The notes: generated from the sequence alone by a model not told the origin. Shown: positions 1 through 6,113, counted from the first letter of the stretch. The stretch is 6,852 bases of DNA from Planctomycetota bacterium (GCA_021106775.1 JAIOTL010000348.1:1-6852); one strand, 5' to 3'. Program-made: numbers and translations.

Positions 1-223
1 ATTATCAGTACATATTCTATTTCATTATATTCAAATTATAATGTCAAACTAAACTTTTTAAAGATATTTAATGATTTTATTCTTTCTTTTGTACTTTTAT
101 TATGAAATTACTAAATCCGTTTATACAGACTAACAGATTCCTTGGGCTATAGATACTGCTAAATCAACAATATTCAAAATTTTTCCACATATTTCACAAT
201 TTCATTTAACAAAAACAAATACG

Positions 224-392
224 TTGCAACAGTTGAAATATTGATATATATTTGCGTAAATCCGTGCTGTGCATTTCATTAATGAACAGTGCATTTTGAA
301 TGTTTTGCAACATTTGCAATATTTATAATTATATTAGCATCAGTTTTGTAAAGAAACCCTCTTTATATAATACAAAAGCATATATTGCAACA
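224..392. repeat. Three TTGCAACA repeats spaced about 80 bases apart
   Basis: TTGCAACA occurs at 224-231, 305-312 and 385-392, so the starts are 81 and 80 bases apart. The first two copies continue with similar sequence for about 30 bases (TTG, AATATT, ATA and TAT blocks in the same order). The third copy diverges soon after the core. A further TTGCAA is at 314-319. The core TTGCAA is itself palindromic. This could be a degenerate tandem repeat or a set of protein binding sites. In DNA this AT-rich, chance remains possible. Confidence 0.4.
269..296. promoter_or_regulatory. Palindrome flanked by direct repeats, possible operator
   Basis: TTCATTAATGAA at 275-286 is a perfect 12-base palindrome. 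It is overlapped and flanked by two copies of GTGCATTT at 269-276 and 289-296, exactly 20 bases apart, which is about two helical turns. The arrangement suits a dimeric DNA-binding protein. It lies about 350 bases before the nearest gene start, so its target is unclear. Confidence 0.3.
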
Positions 393-532
393 TTCACCAC
401 TATAATATTTAATTTTTGTACCATATATTAGTTGATAGTATCTTCCTACAAATTTATCGTCAGTATTTTATGCAAAATTCCTTGAACTAAGTTTTCGCTT
501 GCACGGATGTTGCTGTTTTGTTTGTATTCTTC

Positions 533-560
533 TTTATTCATTGTTCCTTTGGTGTATAAT
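533..560 (+). promoter_or_regulatory. Predicted promoter of the PIN/TRAM gene
   Basis: A perfect TATAAT -10 box lies at 555-560, preceded by a poor -35 candidate TTTATT at 533-538 with a 16-base spacer. Transcription would start near 567 and leave a leader of about 65 bases before the ATG at 633. The -10 is good, the -35 is weak, and the surrounding AT richness makes false matches likely. Confidence 0.4.
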
Positions 561-619
561 AATAAACATCGATTTTTTTCATTTTGCAGACAACGGCATC
601 TTAGGGTCGTTGCATCGAA

Positions 620-625
620 AGGTGA
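620..625 (+). promoter_or_regulatory. Ribosome binding site that fixes the PIN/TRAM start
   Basis: AGGTGA sits seven bases before the ATG at 633. The in-frame ATG at 507 has no comparable purine-rich sequence, so this site is the main reason for the shorter start. Confidence 0.7.
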
Positions 626-632
626 AGTTTTA

Positions 633-1772
633 ATGATATATCATATTCTGCGAACATTTTTCATACTGATTTTCACTTATGAATCATGGCAGCTTTCACA
701 ATTATTTGACCCGCATTATAGTGCCTGGGGTATAATTCTCGGTCTTGTTGTCTCAGTTGTAATTGTGGGTTGCGAGTTGATATTCAGCAAGAAATATTTT
801 ACCGGTTTCTTTTCGATAATCCTCGGTTTATTCCTTGGGCTTCTGATTTCAATATTTTTTGTTCAGCTTATTGCTTACATCCCCGGCGAATACAACATTT
901 CGGACGAACAAAAGAAGTTTATCGGTTTTTTGGTAACCATATTCATTTGTTATCTTTCAATAATTCTTATTCTTCGCTCGCGAGGAAATTATAAGCTGAT
1001 TATTCCCTTTCTCGAGTTCAAACCTCAAGGACCTCAGCAAAAGCGTTTGCTTGTTGATACATCGACGGTTATTGACGGCAGAATTGCTGAGATGTGTGAA
1101 ACTCATATCTTTGACCAGCCTTTGTATGTGCCTGATTTTGTACTTGAGGAAATACATCAGTTTGCGGATTCGCCAGACAAGGTAAAGCGCGCTCGCGGAC
1201 GCAGAGGACTCGAAATACTCAACAAACTTCGGGGCAATCCCAAACTTCAGATTGAAATTATGAGCACGAATTCTGACCCGTCGTTGAATCATGATGCACG
1301 TGTTATTCAGTTTGCTCTCGATGTGAACTCGCGCATTATCACAACCGATTATAATCTTCACAAACTTGCTCAGCTTCGCGGTATTGACATTTTGAACCTT
1401 AACGACCTCGCGGTTTCAATGCGTTCAATGTTTCTACCTGGAGAACCTTTGAGTTTAAGGCTTATCAAAGCAGGTGAGGAATATGAGCAGGGGGTTGGAT
1501 TTCTTGATGATGGAACAATGGTTGTTGTCAAGGATGGCAGAAAATATCTCAATCATGAGGTGCATGTAGAAGTTACAAGCGTTTTGCAGAAACAAACAGG
1601 CAGAATTATTTTCGCGAAATTGATAAGGTCTCTTGAGTTAAAAAGTAAAACTGATTTTGGCGATACTGAATCATCAAAAGCTGATGATACAAACAACTTC
1701 AATAAAAACAGTATCGAACCGAAGAAAAAAAGCGGTTCAAGAAGCAGCAGACACAAAAAACCAGGGAAATAA
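633..1772 (+). CDS. YacL-like membrane protein with PIN and TRAM domains
   Basis: The 379-residue product has hydrophobic, probably membrane-spanning segments at about 4-18, 31-50, 57-82 and 95-114. A PIN domain follows at about 138-260, then a TRAM domain at about 268-332. PIN acidic residues are visible: D142 in LLVDTSTVIDGRI, E172/E173 in VLEEIH, D221 in NHDARVI and D239 in ITTDYNLHKL. The TRAM part keeps the family signature around EQGVGFLDDGTMVVV. This matches the order and length of Bacillus YacL (about 363 residues). PIN domains are metal-dependent ribonuclease folds and TRAM is a nucleic-acid-binding fold, so an inner-membrane RNase or RNA-binding protein is likely, but the physiological role of YacL proteins is poorly defined. 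The Lys/Ser-rich tail (341-379) looks disordered. The ATG at 633 is chosen for its ribosome binding site. The gene lies alone, upstream of the cluster and separated from it by 352 bases. Confidence 0.93.
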   Translation: MIYHILRTFFILIFTYESWQLSQLFDPHYSAWGIILGLVVSVVIVGCELIFSKKYFTGFFSIILGLFLGLLISIFFVQLIAYIPGEYNISDEQKKFIGFLVTIFICYLSIILILRSRGNYKLIIPFLEFKPQGPQQKRLLVDTSTVIDGRIAEMCETHIFDQPLYVPDFVLEEIHQFADSPDKVKRARGRRGLEILNKLRGNPKLQIEIMSTNSDPSLNHDARVIQFALDVNSRIITTDYNLHKLAQLRGIDILNLNDLAVSMRSMFLPGEPLSLRLIKAGEEYEQGVGFLDDGTMVVVKDGRKYLNHEVHVEVTSVLQKQTGRIIFAKLIRSLELKSKTDFGDTESSKADDTNNFNKNSIEPKKKSGSRSSRHKKPGK

Positions 1773-1836
1773 TTTTTTTTATGTAATTGAGAACACTAAA
1801 TATCTCTGATTCTGATTGAATATTGAAAAAAATCGC

Positions 1837-1861
1837 AAAAGTTATTCATTCATAATTTTTT
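1837..1861 (+). terminator. Weak possible terminator after the PIN/TRAM gene
   Basis: AAAAGTTAT (1837-1845) can pair with ATAATTTTT (1852-1860) across a six-base loop, and a T-run overlaps the 3' arm. The stem is almost all A-T with one G-T pair, so it would be a poor intrinsic terminator. No better candidate exists between 1773 and the next promoter. Confidence 0.25.
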
Positions 1862-1866
1862 ATTGC

Positions 1867-1894
1867 TTGACGAGCATGTTTGCATAATTAAAAT
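1867..1894 (+). promoter_or_regulatory. Predicted promoter of the four-gene cluster
   Basis: TTGACG at 1867-1872 and TAAAAT at 1889-1894 are separated by 16 bases and match the housekeeping consensus at five of six positions each. The predicted start near 1901 falls just before the first conserved leader block at 1905, leaving a leader of about 220 bases before the ATG at 2125. TTGACA also occurs at 1932-1937 and 1961-1966, but without good -10 partners. Confidence 0.5.
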
Positions 1895-1904
1895 ACCACC
1901 ACAC

Positions 1905-2077
1905 AGGTAAACCTGCTTTTTTCTCACAGCATTGACAATAGGAGCAATTAACAGACTTGTTTGACAGACGCAGGAAAAGTTCTTGAAGTCAACTCGACGG
2001 GTCGAAAAAACGCATGTTTACATGCCCTATTGAAGATGTTTTAAAAGAAAAGCTGAAAATCTGTCCCCCCAAGTGAA
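1905..2077 (+). repeat. Cluster leader, copy 1 of a duplicated upstream element
   Basis: Two blocks here recur before the last cluster gene (5171-5264). The 5' block at 1905-1932 begins AGGTAAACCTGCTTTT and ends CACAGCAT. It matches 5171-5196 at 23 of 26 aligned positions with one two-base gap. The 3' block at 2030-2077 has TTGAAGAT, then AAAAGCTGAAAATCTG (2048-2063), then AAGTGAA, and matches 5223-5264 in the same order. The centre differs and is about 75 bases longer here. It includes a small inverted repeat, GCATGT/ACATGC at 2012-2025, and TCGAC/GTCGA near 1994-2004. CTGCTTTT at the left can pair with AAAAGC-G at the right. It may be a leader RNA, a pair of protein sites, or a remnant of duplication. 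Confidence 0.6.
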
Positions 2078-2114
2078 GAATTCAAATTATTTACATAAAA
2101 GCATCCCCGCTATT

Positions 2115-2119
2115 GAGGT
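2115..2119 (+). promoter_or_regulatory. Ribosome binding site that fixes the first cluster gene start
   Basis: GAGGT lies five bases before the ATG at 2125. An in-frame TTG at 2113 overlaps this site and has no binding site of its own, so the protein should begin MSLITKIF and not four residues earlier. Confidence 0.7.
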
Positions 2120-2124
2120 ATTCA

Positions 2125-2991
2125 ATGTCATTAATTACAAAAATCTTCATTGTACTTACTGCAATAATGGCAGTTGTATTTATGATTATTGCAGGTTCGT
2201 TGCTTGCAAAACAGAGCAATTTTAAAGTTCGTGCAAATGCAGAGAGAATTAACAGGATCCATGAAGAGGAAATCTCCAAACGACTGCACAGTCGGTATGA
2301 TTCGCTTCAGGAGAGAAAACGGAAAACTATCTTCAAATCGCGTGAGAATATGCTTTATGCATATACTGTAATCGCTCAGCTTGAAGCGAAATATGCTGTT
2401 GCCAAGAAAGCTGCTGAGGATGTTGATTTAAGCATTGACAGATTTGCGGATATCAGAAGCCAGTTTGACAAGGTGGTCGAAGATTATTCAGCAATGCTTG
2501 AAAACATTATGAGCACAGTTACACAAGTTTCAGAGAACAAAAACAAAATCGGTGAGAAAAGATCGACTCTCTGGAAAAATCTTACAAGCATTGAAGCTAA
2601 GGTTGGACATCTTCGCGAAGAGATTAATCTTTTCGATTACAACCTATACCGGATGAGAAAGAATAACAGAGCCAAACGACAAACTCTGGAAATATATCGG
2701 GAAATCGATCCTGACAGCTATATTCCTGGGTTGGAACAAGCGCCGAAGCTCAAAGATGCTCACGTTATCAGCTATGATCCTGATACAGGGCTTGTTGGAA
2801 TTAATCATGGTTATTCTTCACATGTTGAGAAACACCAAGTTTTCACACTTTCTAGAAACAGCGAATTCGTAGCAAAAATTGAGATTATCAATATCCAAGC
2901 TGGTTCAGCAGTAGGTAGAATTATTGAAGGAACAACTATCAGACAGGTTAAACTTGGAGATTCGGTTAAACCTGCTGCATACATAAAATAA
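2125..2991 (+). CDS. Membrane-anchored coiled-coil protein with C-terminal beta domain
   Basis: I do not recognise a named family. The 288-residue product has a short N-terminus with one lysine (MSLITK), a hydrophobic segment at about 7-28 that looks like an uncleaved signal anchor, and a long charged helical region at about 35-190 with coiled-coil character. A beta-rich domain follows at about 208-286, beginning DAHVISYDPDTGLVGINHG and ending with LGDSVKP. The last domain aligns with the end of the next protein: shared features include an IN-x-G turn, SE-hydrophobic-hydrophobic-AKI, and GDSV near the end. This pattern resembles FlgT-C-like domains found in envelope proteins, an inference from pattern only. 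The anchor suggests the bulk lies outside the cytoplasm. It is the first gene of the cluster, 50 bases before the next. A structural or scaffolding envelope role fits, but no catalytic motif is visible. Confidence 0.85.
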   Translation: MSLITKIFIVLTAIMAVVFMIIAGSLLAKQSNFKVRANAERINRIHEEEISKRLHSRYDSLQERKRKTIFKSRENMLYAYTVIAQLEAKYAVAKKAAEDVDLSIDRFADIRSQFDKVVEDYSAMLENIMSTVTQVSENKNKIGEKRSTLWKNLTSIEAKVGHLREEINLFDYNLYRMRKNNRAKRQTLEIYREIDPDSYIPGLEQAPKLKDAHVISYDPDTGLVGINHGYSSHVEKHQVFTLSRNSEFVAKIEIINIQAGSAVGRIIEGTTIRQVKLGDSVKPAAYIK

Positions 2992-3041
2992 CAATAAAAT
3001 CCCCAAAATTATTAACAACACTTCGGGTGTAAGGAGATAAA

Positions 3042-3959
3042 ATGGCAATGATATCAAAGATTTTTATAATAACGATATTGATTCTATCTTGCGTTTTTCT
3101 CGGTATTGCGATAACTCAAGTTAATGCTGCCGATGACAACCCAAAGTTCAAGTTTCAGGAAGAATTGAGACTGAGAGCACACATCGCGTTCGACATCAAA
3201 CGCTATAAAAGAAGCATTGAACAAGAACAGGACGCGCTTGAAGGCAATTTCGTTAAAACTTACAATGCCCTTAAGACGATGCATGAGAAACTCATCAAGC
3301 AAGTTGCTACAAAGGAAAATGCAACCAATGAAGAGGTCAAGAACAGAACTGAATCTCTGAAAATACTTGCTGATATTGAAAAGAGAGTTTCAAATTTCCT
3401 CGCGGCGATGAAAGCATACAAACTTTCGCTTGAGGCTTTCGTACGCAAAAACGGCGCGCTTGTATATTCGTATCAGGATACTGTGAGACAGTATGAATCG
3501 CTTGCAACAGAGTATATTCGGATGCAACTTGAATATCGCAAGCTCAGCGAAGAACACAGGGCTATTTCTGATTCTTTCCTTGATGCACAACGCGAATCGC
3601 AAAATCTGACACTGTCGCAGGAACACTATGAGCAAAAAAATCCAGATATTGCAAAATTTGCGTTAACTTACGGTAAATTTGTTGAAGGAATGGTTCAGGC
3701 AGCAGCGGAACCTCCTTCAGGAATCGTAATAATCAATATCGGCAAGAACGAAGGCGTTATCAAAGGCATGAGATTGTCAGTAATCAGAGGTTCTGAATAT
3801 ATCGCGAAAATCCGTGTTACAAGAGTTGACCCAACGACTTCTTTCTGTGTTGTTGAAAGTGAATATCTGCAAACAAGAATCCGTCAAGGTGATTCTGTCA
3901 GGCGTTCATTGATTCTTGTTCCTAAAAAACCTCTTGGCAAAATCGACAGAAACAGATAA
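3042..3959 (+). CDS. Exported coiled-coil protein, paralogue of the preceding gene
   Basis: The 305-residue product has no family name I can assign. The start is secure: AAGGAG at 3031-3036 precedes the ATG by five bases. Residues 1-29 look like a signal peptide (MAMISK, hydrophobic core, then VNA-A), with possible cleavage after A29 or A30. An uncleaved anchor is also possible. Residues 36-200 are charged and helical with coiled-coil character. Residues about 215-292 form a beta-rich domain containing GIVIINIGKNEGVIKGMRL, then RGSEYIAKIRV, then RQGDSVRR. This domain and the overall layout match the preceding gene, so the two probably arose by duplication and then diverged strongly. The NxG-xx-GM turn is closer to the FlgT-C-like consensus than in the first copy. 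The C-terminal tail is basic. A four-base-pair hairpin (3018-3030) abuts the ribosome binding site. The next gene starts 49 bases downstream. Confidence 0.85.
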   Translation: MAMISKIFIITILILSCVFLGIAITQVNAADDNPKFKFQEELRLRAHIAFDIKRYKRSIEQEQDALEGNFVKTYNALKTMHEKLIKQVATKENATNEEVKNRTESLKILADIEKRVSNFLAAMKAYKLSLEAFVRKNGALVYSYQDTVRQYESLATEYIRMQLEYRKLSEEHRAISDSFLDAQRESQNLTLSQEHYEQKNPDIAKFALTYGKFVEGMVQAAAEPPSGIVIINIGKNEGVIKGMRLSVIRGSEYIAKIRVTRVDPTTSFCVVESEYLQTRIRQGDSVRRSLILVPKKPLGKIDRNR

Positions 3960-4008
3960 TTTACAATTAAATGACAAAACATAATCCCTTGAAAGCGAGG
4001 ATATAAAT

Positions 4009-5142
4009 ATGGTAGAGTTTGAAGACGAACTGGAAGAAGAATTTGATGAAGAGTTCGATGATGAGTTTGAGGAAGACTGGGAAGAATTCGAACCCGAAGC
4101 AGAAGAATTTTTTACCGGTCCGCTTTATATACCTACCGAATCATCAGTAAATTTCGAGCATTATACACTTATTGGAGCAATCGTTGTAATGATAATTGCT
4201 TCATACTTGCTCTACACCAAAGTTCTTGTCGGAGTGTATGACAGTGGTTTTGGTGGCGAAACTTATGATGAAAAAGTAGCGAACTTCGATTATCAGCAGG
4301 CGAAAGAAAAAGTCGAGATTCTCGGCTTTGGCAAATATAATCCAGAACCTGAAAACGAAAAAGAACCATTTGATTATGCAGTCCTTGATGCCGGCACAAA
4401 CCAAGGCATCTCTGCTGGTATGATATTTTACTTCAATCCAGCAAAAGGCACAGGAATCAGAAACGGTTACTGGGATGTTGACCCACTAAATCCAAAAGTT
4501 GAAGCAAAATTGCAAATCAAACCTGAAGAACTGACAATGCTTGTGGTTCGAGAAGTCGGAGACGACTATGCATGGGCTGAATTCGCAAAATACATCAGCG
4601 AAGATGACAAAAAACAGTTCAAATCCACAACAGGTGAAGAAATGAAAAATGTTCTTCACGATTATGTTGTTCAGAAGAAAAAACTTTCAATTATCGCTTA
4701 TACCAACACGAAAAGTCCTGTCACAATTGACACTCCGCTTCCTTATAAACCTAAACCGCATAAACCTCTGCAGTATAATATCTGGGAGGAAGCATATGAC
4801 CTCAGCGGAGATAAAATTTACAAGGCGATAAATCTTGAAACAATTGATAAAAATTTCAATATCATAACAACAGCAGTCGAGGAAGATTACACTGATCCAA
4901 ACACAGACTGGAACGTTTTGAAAAGGATTAAATTGACAATCGATGAAATAAAGAGCCTGCTTGAAATCAAAGAAGAACAAGCAGCAATCAACGAATCATC
5001 GGTTATGGTAAACATGAACAGAGAAACATTACCAAATGCACTCATCCTTTTCAGCAAAGCACAATTCGCTTACATCGCTCCACCTGTTGATCAGACTCTT
5101 TTCAGACTTGTATCAAATAAACTTGATGAATTGAAGGATTAA
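4009..5142 (+). CDS. Acidic-headed single-pass membrane protein with DAGTNQG domain
   Basis: The 377-residue product is not a family I recognise. The first 33 residues carry 22 Asp/Glu and no basic residue. Aromatic residues fall every fourth position in part of it (F12, F16, F20, W24), which could make a stripe on an acidic helix. One membrane helix spans about 53-70. A globular part follows, with FDYAVLDAGTNQG at 121-133 leading into GMIFYF. A similar segment occurs in the last cluster gene, and the pattern also recalls the beta domains of the two coiled-coil proteins. Residues about 195-330 are charged, lysine-rich and partly helical, and the C-terminus is hydrophilic. GAGGA at 3997-4001 is seven bases before the ATG. 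The sequence around the start resembles that of the last cluster gene at the DNA level, supporting duplication. If the globular part lies in the periplasm, like its relatives, the acidic head is cytoplasmic. Confidence 0.83.
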   Translation: MVEFEDELEEEFDEEFDDEFEEDWEEFEPEAEEFFTGPLYIPTESSVNFEHYTLIGAIVVMIIASYLLYTKVLVGVYDSGFGGETYDEKVANFDYQQAKEKVEILGFGKYNPEPENEKEPFDYAVLDAGTNQGISAGMIFYFNPAKGTGIRNGYWDVDPLNPKVEAKLQIKPEELTMLVVREVGDDYAWAEFAKYISEDDKKQFKSTTGEEMKNVLHDYVVQKKKLSIIAYTNTKSPVTIDTPLPYKPKPHKPLQYNIWEEAYDLSGDKIYKAINLETIDKNFNIITTAVEEDYTDPNTDWNVLKRIKLTIDEIKSLLEIKEEQAAINESSVMVNMNRETLPNALILFSKAQFAYIAPPVDQTLFRLVSNKLDELKD

Positions 5143-5170
5143 CCGAAATTCATCCATTAGGAAGCAAGAA

Positions 5171-5264
5171 AGGTGAACCTGCTTTTATCACAACATCGTT
5201 AAAAGGAACTTTTTTAACTCAGTTGAAAGATAGTATAAAAGCGGAAAATCTGAAACAAAGTGAA
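5171..5264 (+). repeat. Copy 2 of the duplicated leader, before the last cluster gene
   Basis: The 5' block (5171-5196, AGGTGAACCTGCTTTT to CACAACAT) and 3' block (5223-5264, TTGAAAGAT, AAAAGCGGAAAATCTG at 5237-5252, then AAGTGAA) repeat those at 1905-1932 and 2030-2077. The blocks are closer together here. A possible RNA fold is clear: 5179-5188 can pair with 5235-5244 (ten pairs, one G-U), enclosing a hairpin in which GTTAAAA (5198-5204) pairs with TTTTAAC (5212-5218). I see no good promoter just upstream. The element may therefore be transcribed by read-through from the preceding gene. Confidence 0.55.
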
Positions 5265-5276
5265 AGGATATAAATA

Positions 5277-6113
5277 ATGGTTGAATATGAAGACGAATAT
5301 GAAGACGAGGAATACGAAGACGACGAGTACGAGGAAGATGAATACGAAGATGATGAATACGATGAGTATGAAGATGACGAATATGAAGATGAACGCTATG
5401 ACAGAAGATATGACGAAGATTTCGATGCCGTCTCAGCTGAACCCGAAATAAAGACAGCAATCGGTATCGACGGTTTCGCCATTATCTTCTCATTTATCCT
5501 TCTTCTTGTCGCATCGTTTCTTCTTGCACGGTATTCTTTGTATGAAGTTTATGATGAAAGCTTTCTCGGCTTGATTCCGCCTAAGGAAATACCGGAAATG
5601 AATCAGAGTTTCAATGTTGAAAGCTTCGGCTATGATAAATCCATCTCGGATGTATATAATTATGCATATATCGATGCTGGCACCAACCAAGGTCTTGAAC
5701 GCGGCTTTATTCTTTATATGGGCAGTAAAATTGTAACACTCGATAAGGAAATGGAATCTGGTGCTGGTGATTGGGGCATCTGCATGGTTGTTACCGACGA
5801 CATCGGTGCTGAATACTGCAGAGCTGACATCGTAAAAATCCGCGCACCGAAAAAAGACAGTCTTGAGAATTCGGTTCGCACTATTGGCGGTACTGGCAGT
5901 GACAGTGAAACCGGCAATTGGCTGTCGCTTTCTACGCTAACTTCACTGATGAAAAACCTTAATTGGCTTCTTAAAGATGAAAATATACCTTCTGAGCAGA
6001 AAAAAGTTAGAATCGCTAAATGGGACAGTAATAATCAATGGATAGTTGCGAAGATAGAAAGCGATTACTCAAAAAGCATGAAAAAAAGAGTACCCATGAA
6101 GAAGAAAAAATAA
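5277..6113 (+). CDS. Acidic Tyr-repeat single-pass membrane protein with DAGTNQG domain
   Basis: The 278-residue product has no family I can name. Residues 1-50 carry 34 Asp/Glu with tyrosines at a near-regular five-residue interval (Y8, Y13, Y18, Y23, Y28), a low-complexity YEDxE-type repeat. A short Arg-containing stretch (RYDRRYDEDF) follows, then one membrane helix at about 65-84. The globular part contains YNYAYIDAGTNQG at 127-139, then GFILYM, matching the preceding gene. The region around 195-215 is Gly/Ser-rich. The protein ends in a basic tail (KKRVPMKKKK), opposite in charge to the head. AAAGGA at 5263-5268 lies eight bases before the ATG. The start region shares AGGATATAAAT and the following codons with the preceding gene, so the pair looks like a tandem duplication. 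It is the last cluster gene and is followed by a strong terminator. The role is unknown. An envelope complex with an acidic cytoplasmic head is the simplest reading. Confidence 0.84.
   Translation: MVEYEDEYEDEEYEDDEYEEDEYEDDEYDEYEDDEYEDERYDRRYDEDFDAVSAEPEIKTAIGIDGFAIIFSFILLLVASFLLARYSLYEVYDESFLGLIPPKEIPEMNQSFNVESFGYDKSISDVYNYAYIDAGTNQGLERGFILYMGSKIVTLDKEMESGAGDWGICMVVTDDIGAEYCRADIVKIRAPKKDSLENSVRTIGGTGSDSETGNWLSLSTLTSLMKNLNWLLKDENIPSEQKKVRIAKWDSNNQWIVAKIESDYSKSMKKRVPMKKKK
5286..5396 (+). repeat. In-frame 15-base repeat encoding the acidic YEDxE head
   Basis: Units close to GAATACGAAGACGAC recur through this stretch with synonymous and Asp/Glu changes. The five-residue period slips to three between the tyrosines at residues 28 and 31, which shortens one unit. 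Such repeats can change copy number by slippage, so the head length may vary among strains. Confidence 0.75.

Larger units (their letters stand above)
1..632. other. AT-rich non-coding region upstream of the PIN/TRAM gene
   Basis: No convincing gene is seen here on either strand. The stretch is markedly more AT-rich than the coding regions and has frequent stops in all frames. It contains three spaced copies of TTGCAACA, a 12-base palindrome flanked by direct repeats, several TATAAT-like hexamers, and the likely promoter and leader of the downstream gene. An ATG at 507 opens the PIN/TRAM frame early. I treat 507-632 as leader because that ATG has no ribosome binding site and the best -10 box lies inside that stretch. 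I saw no tRNA-like or rRNA-like sequence. Confidence 0.7.

Noticed and set aside
1..506. CRISPR array or mobile-element end in the AT-rich repeat region
   Set aside because: The repeats are only eight bases, there are just three, the intervening sequences are partly alike, and no transposase or terminal inverted repeat is seen.
957..1361. A 134-codon minus-strand frame inside the PIN/TRAM gene
   Set aside because: It lies fully antisense to conserved PIN motifs and has no recognisable domain or start signal.
1905..1922. CAGG-TAAA-CCTG hairpin followed by six T, as a terminator or attenuator
   Set aside because: The stem has only four pairs and the second copy at 5171 keeps only three, so it is too weak to call.
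3018..3030. ACAC/GTGT hairpin with a TTCGG loop just before a ribosome binding site
   Set aside because: Four base pairs are too few to claim a regulatory structure. It is mentioned with the gene only.
5188..5460. A 90-codon minus-strand frame rich in His and Arg
   Set aside because: It is the antisense of the acidic YEDxE repeat. The composition follows directly from the repeated GAA/GAC/TAC codons, and it has no ribosome binding site.
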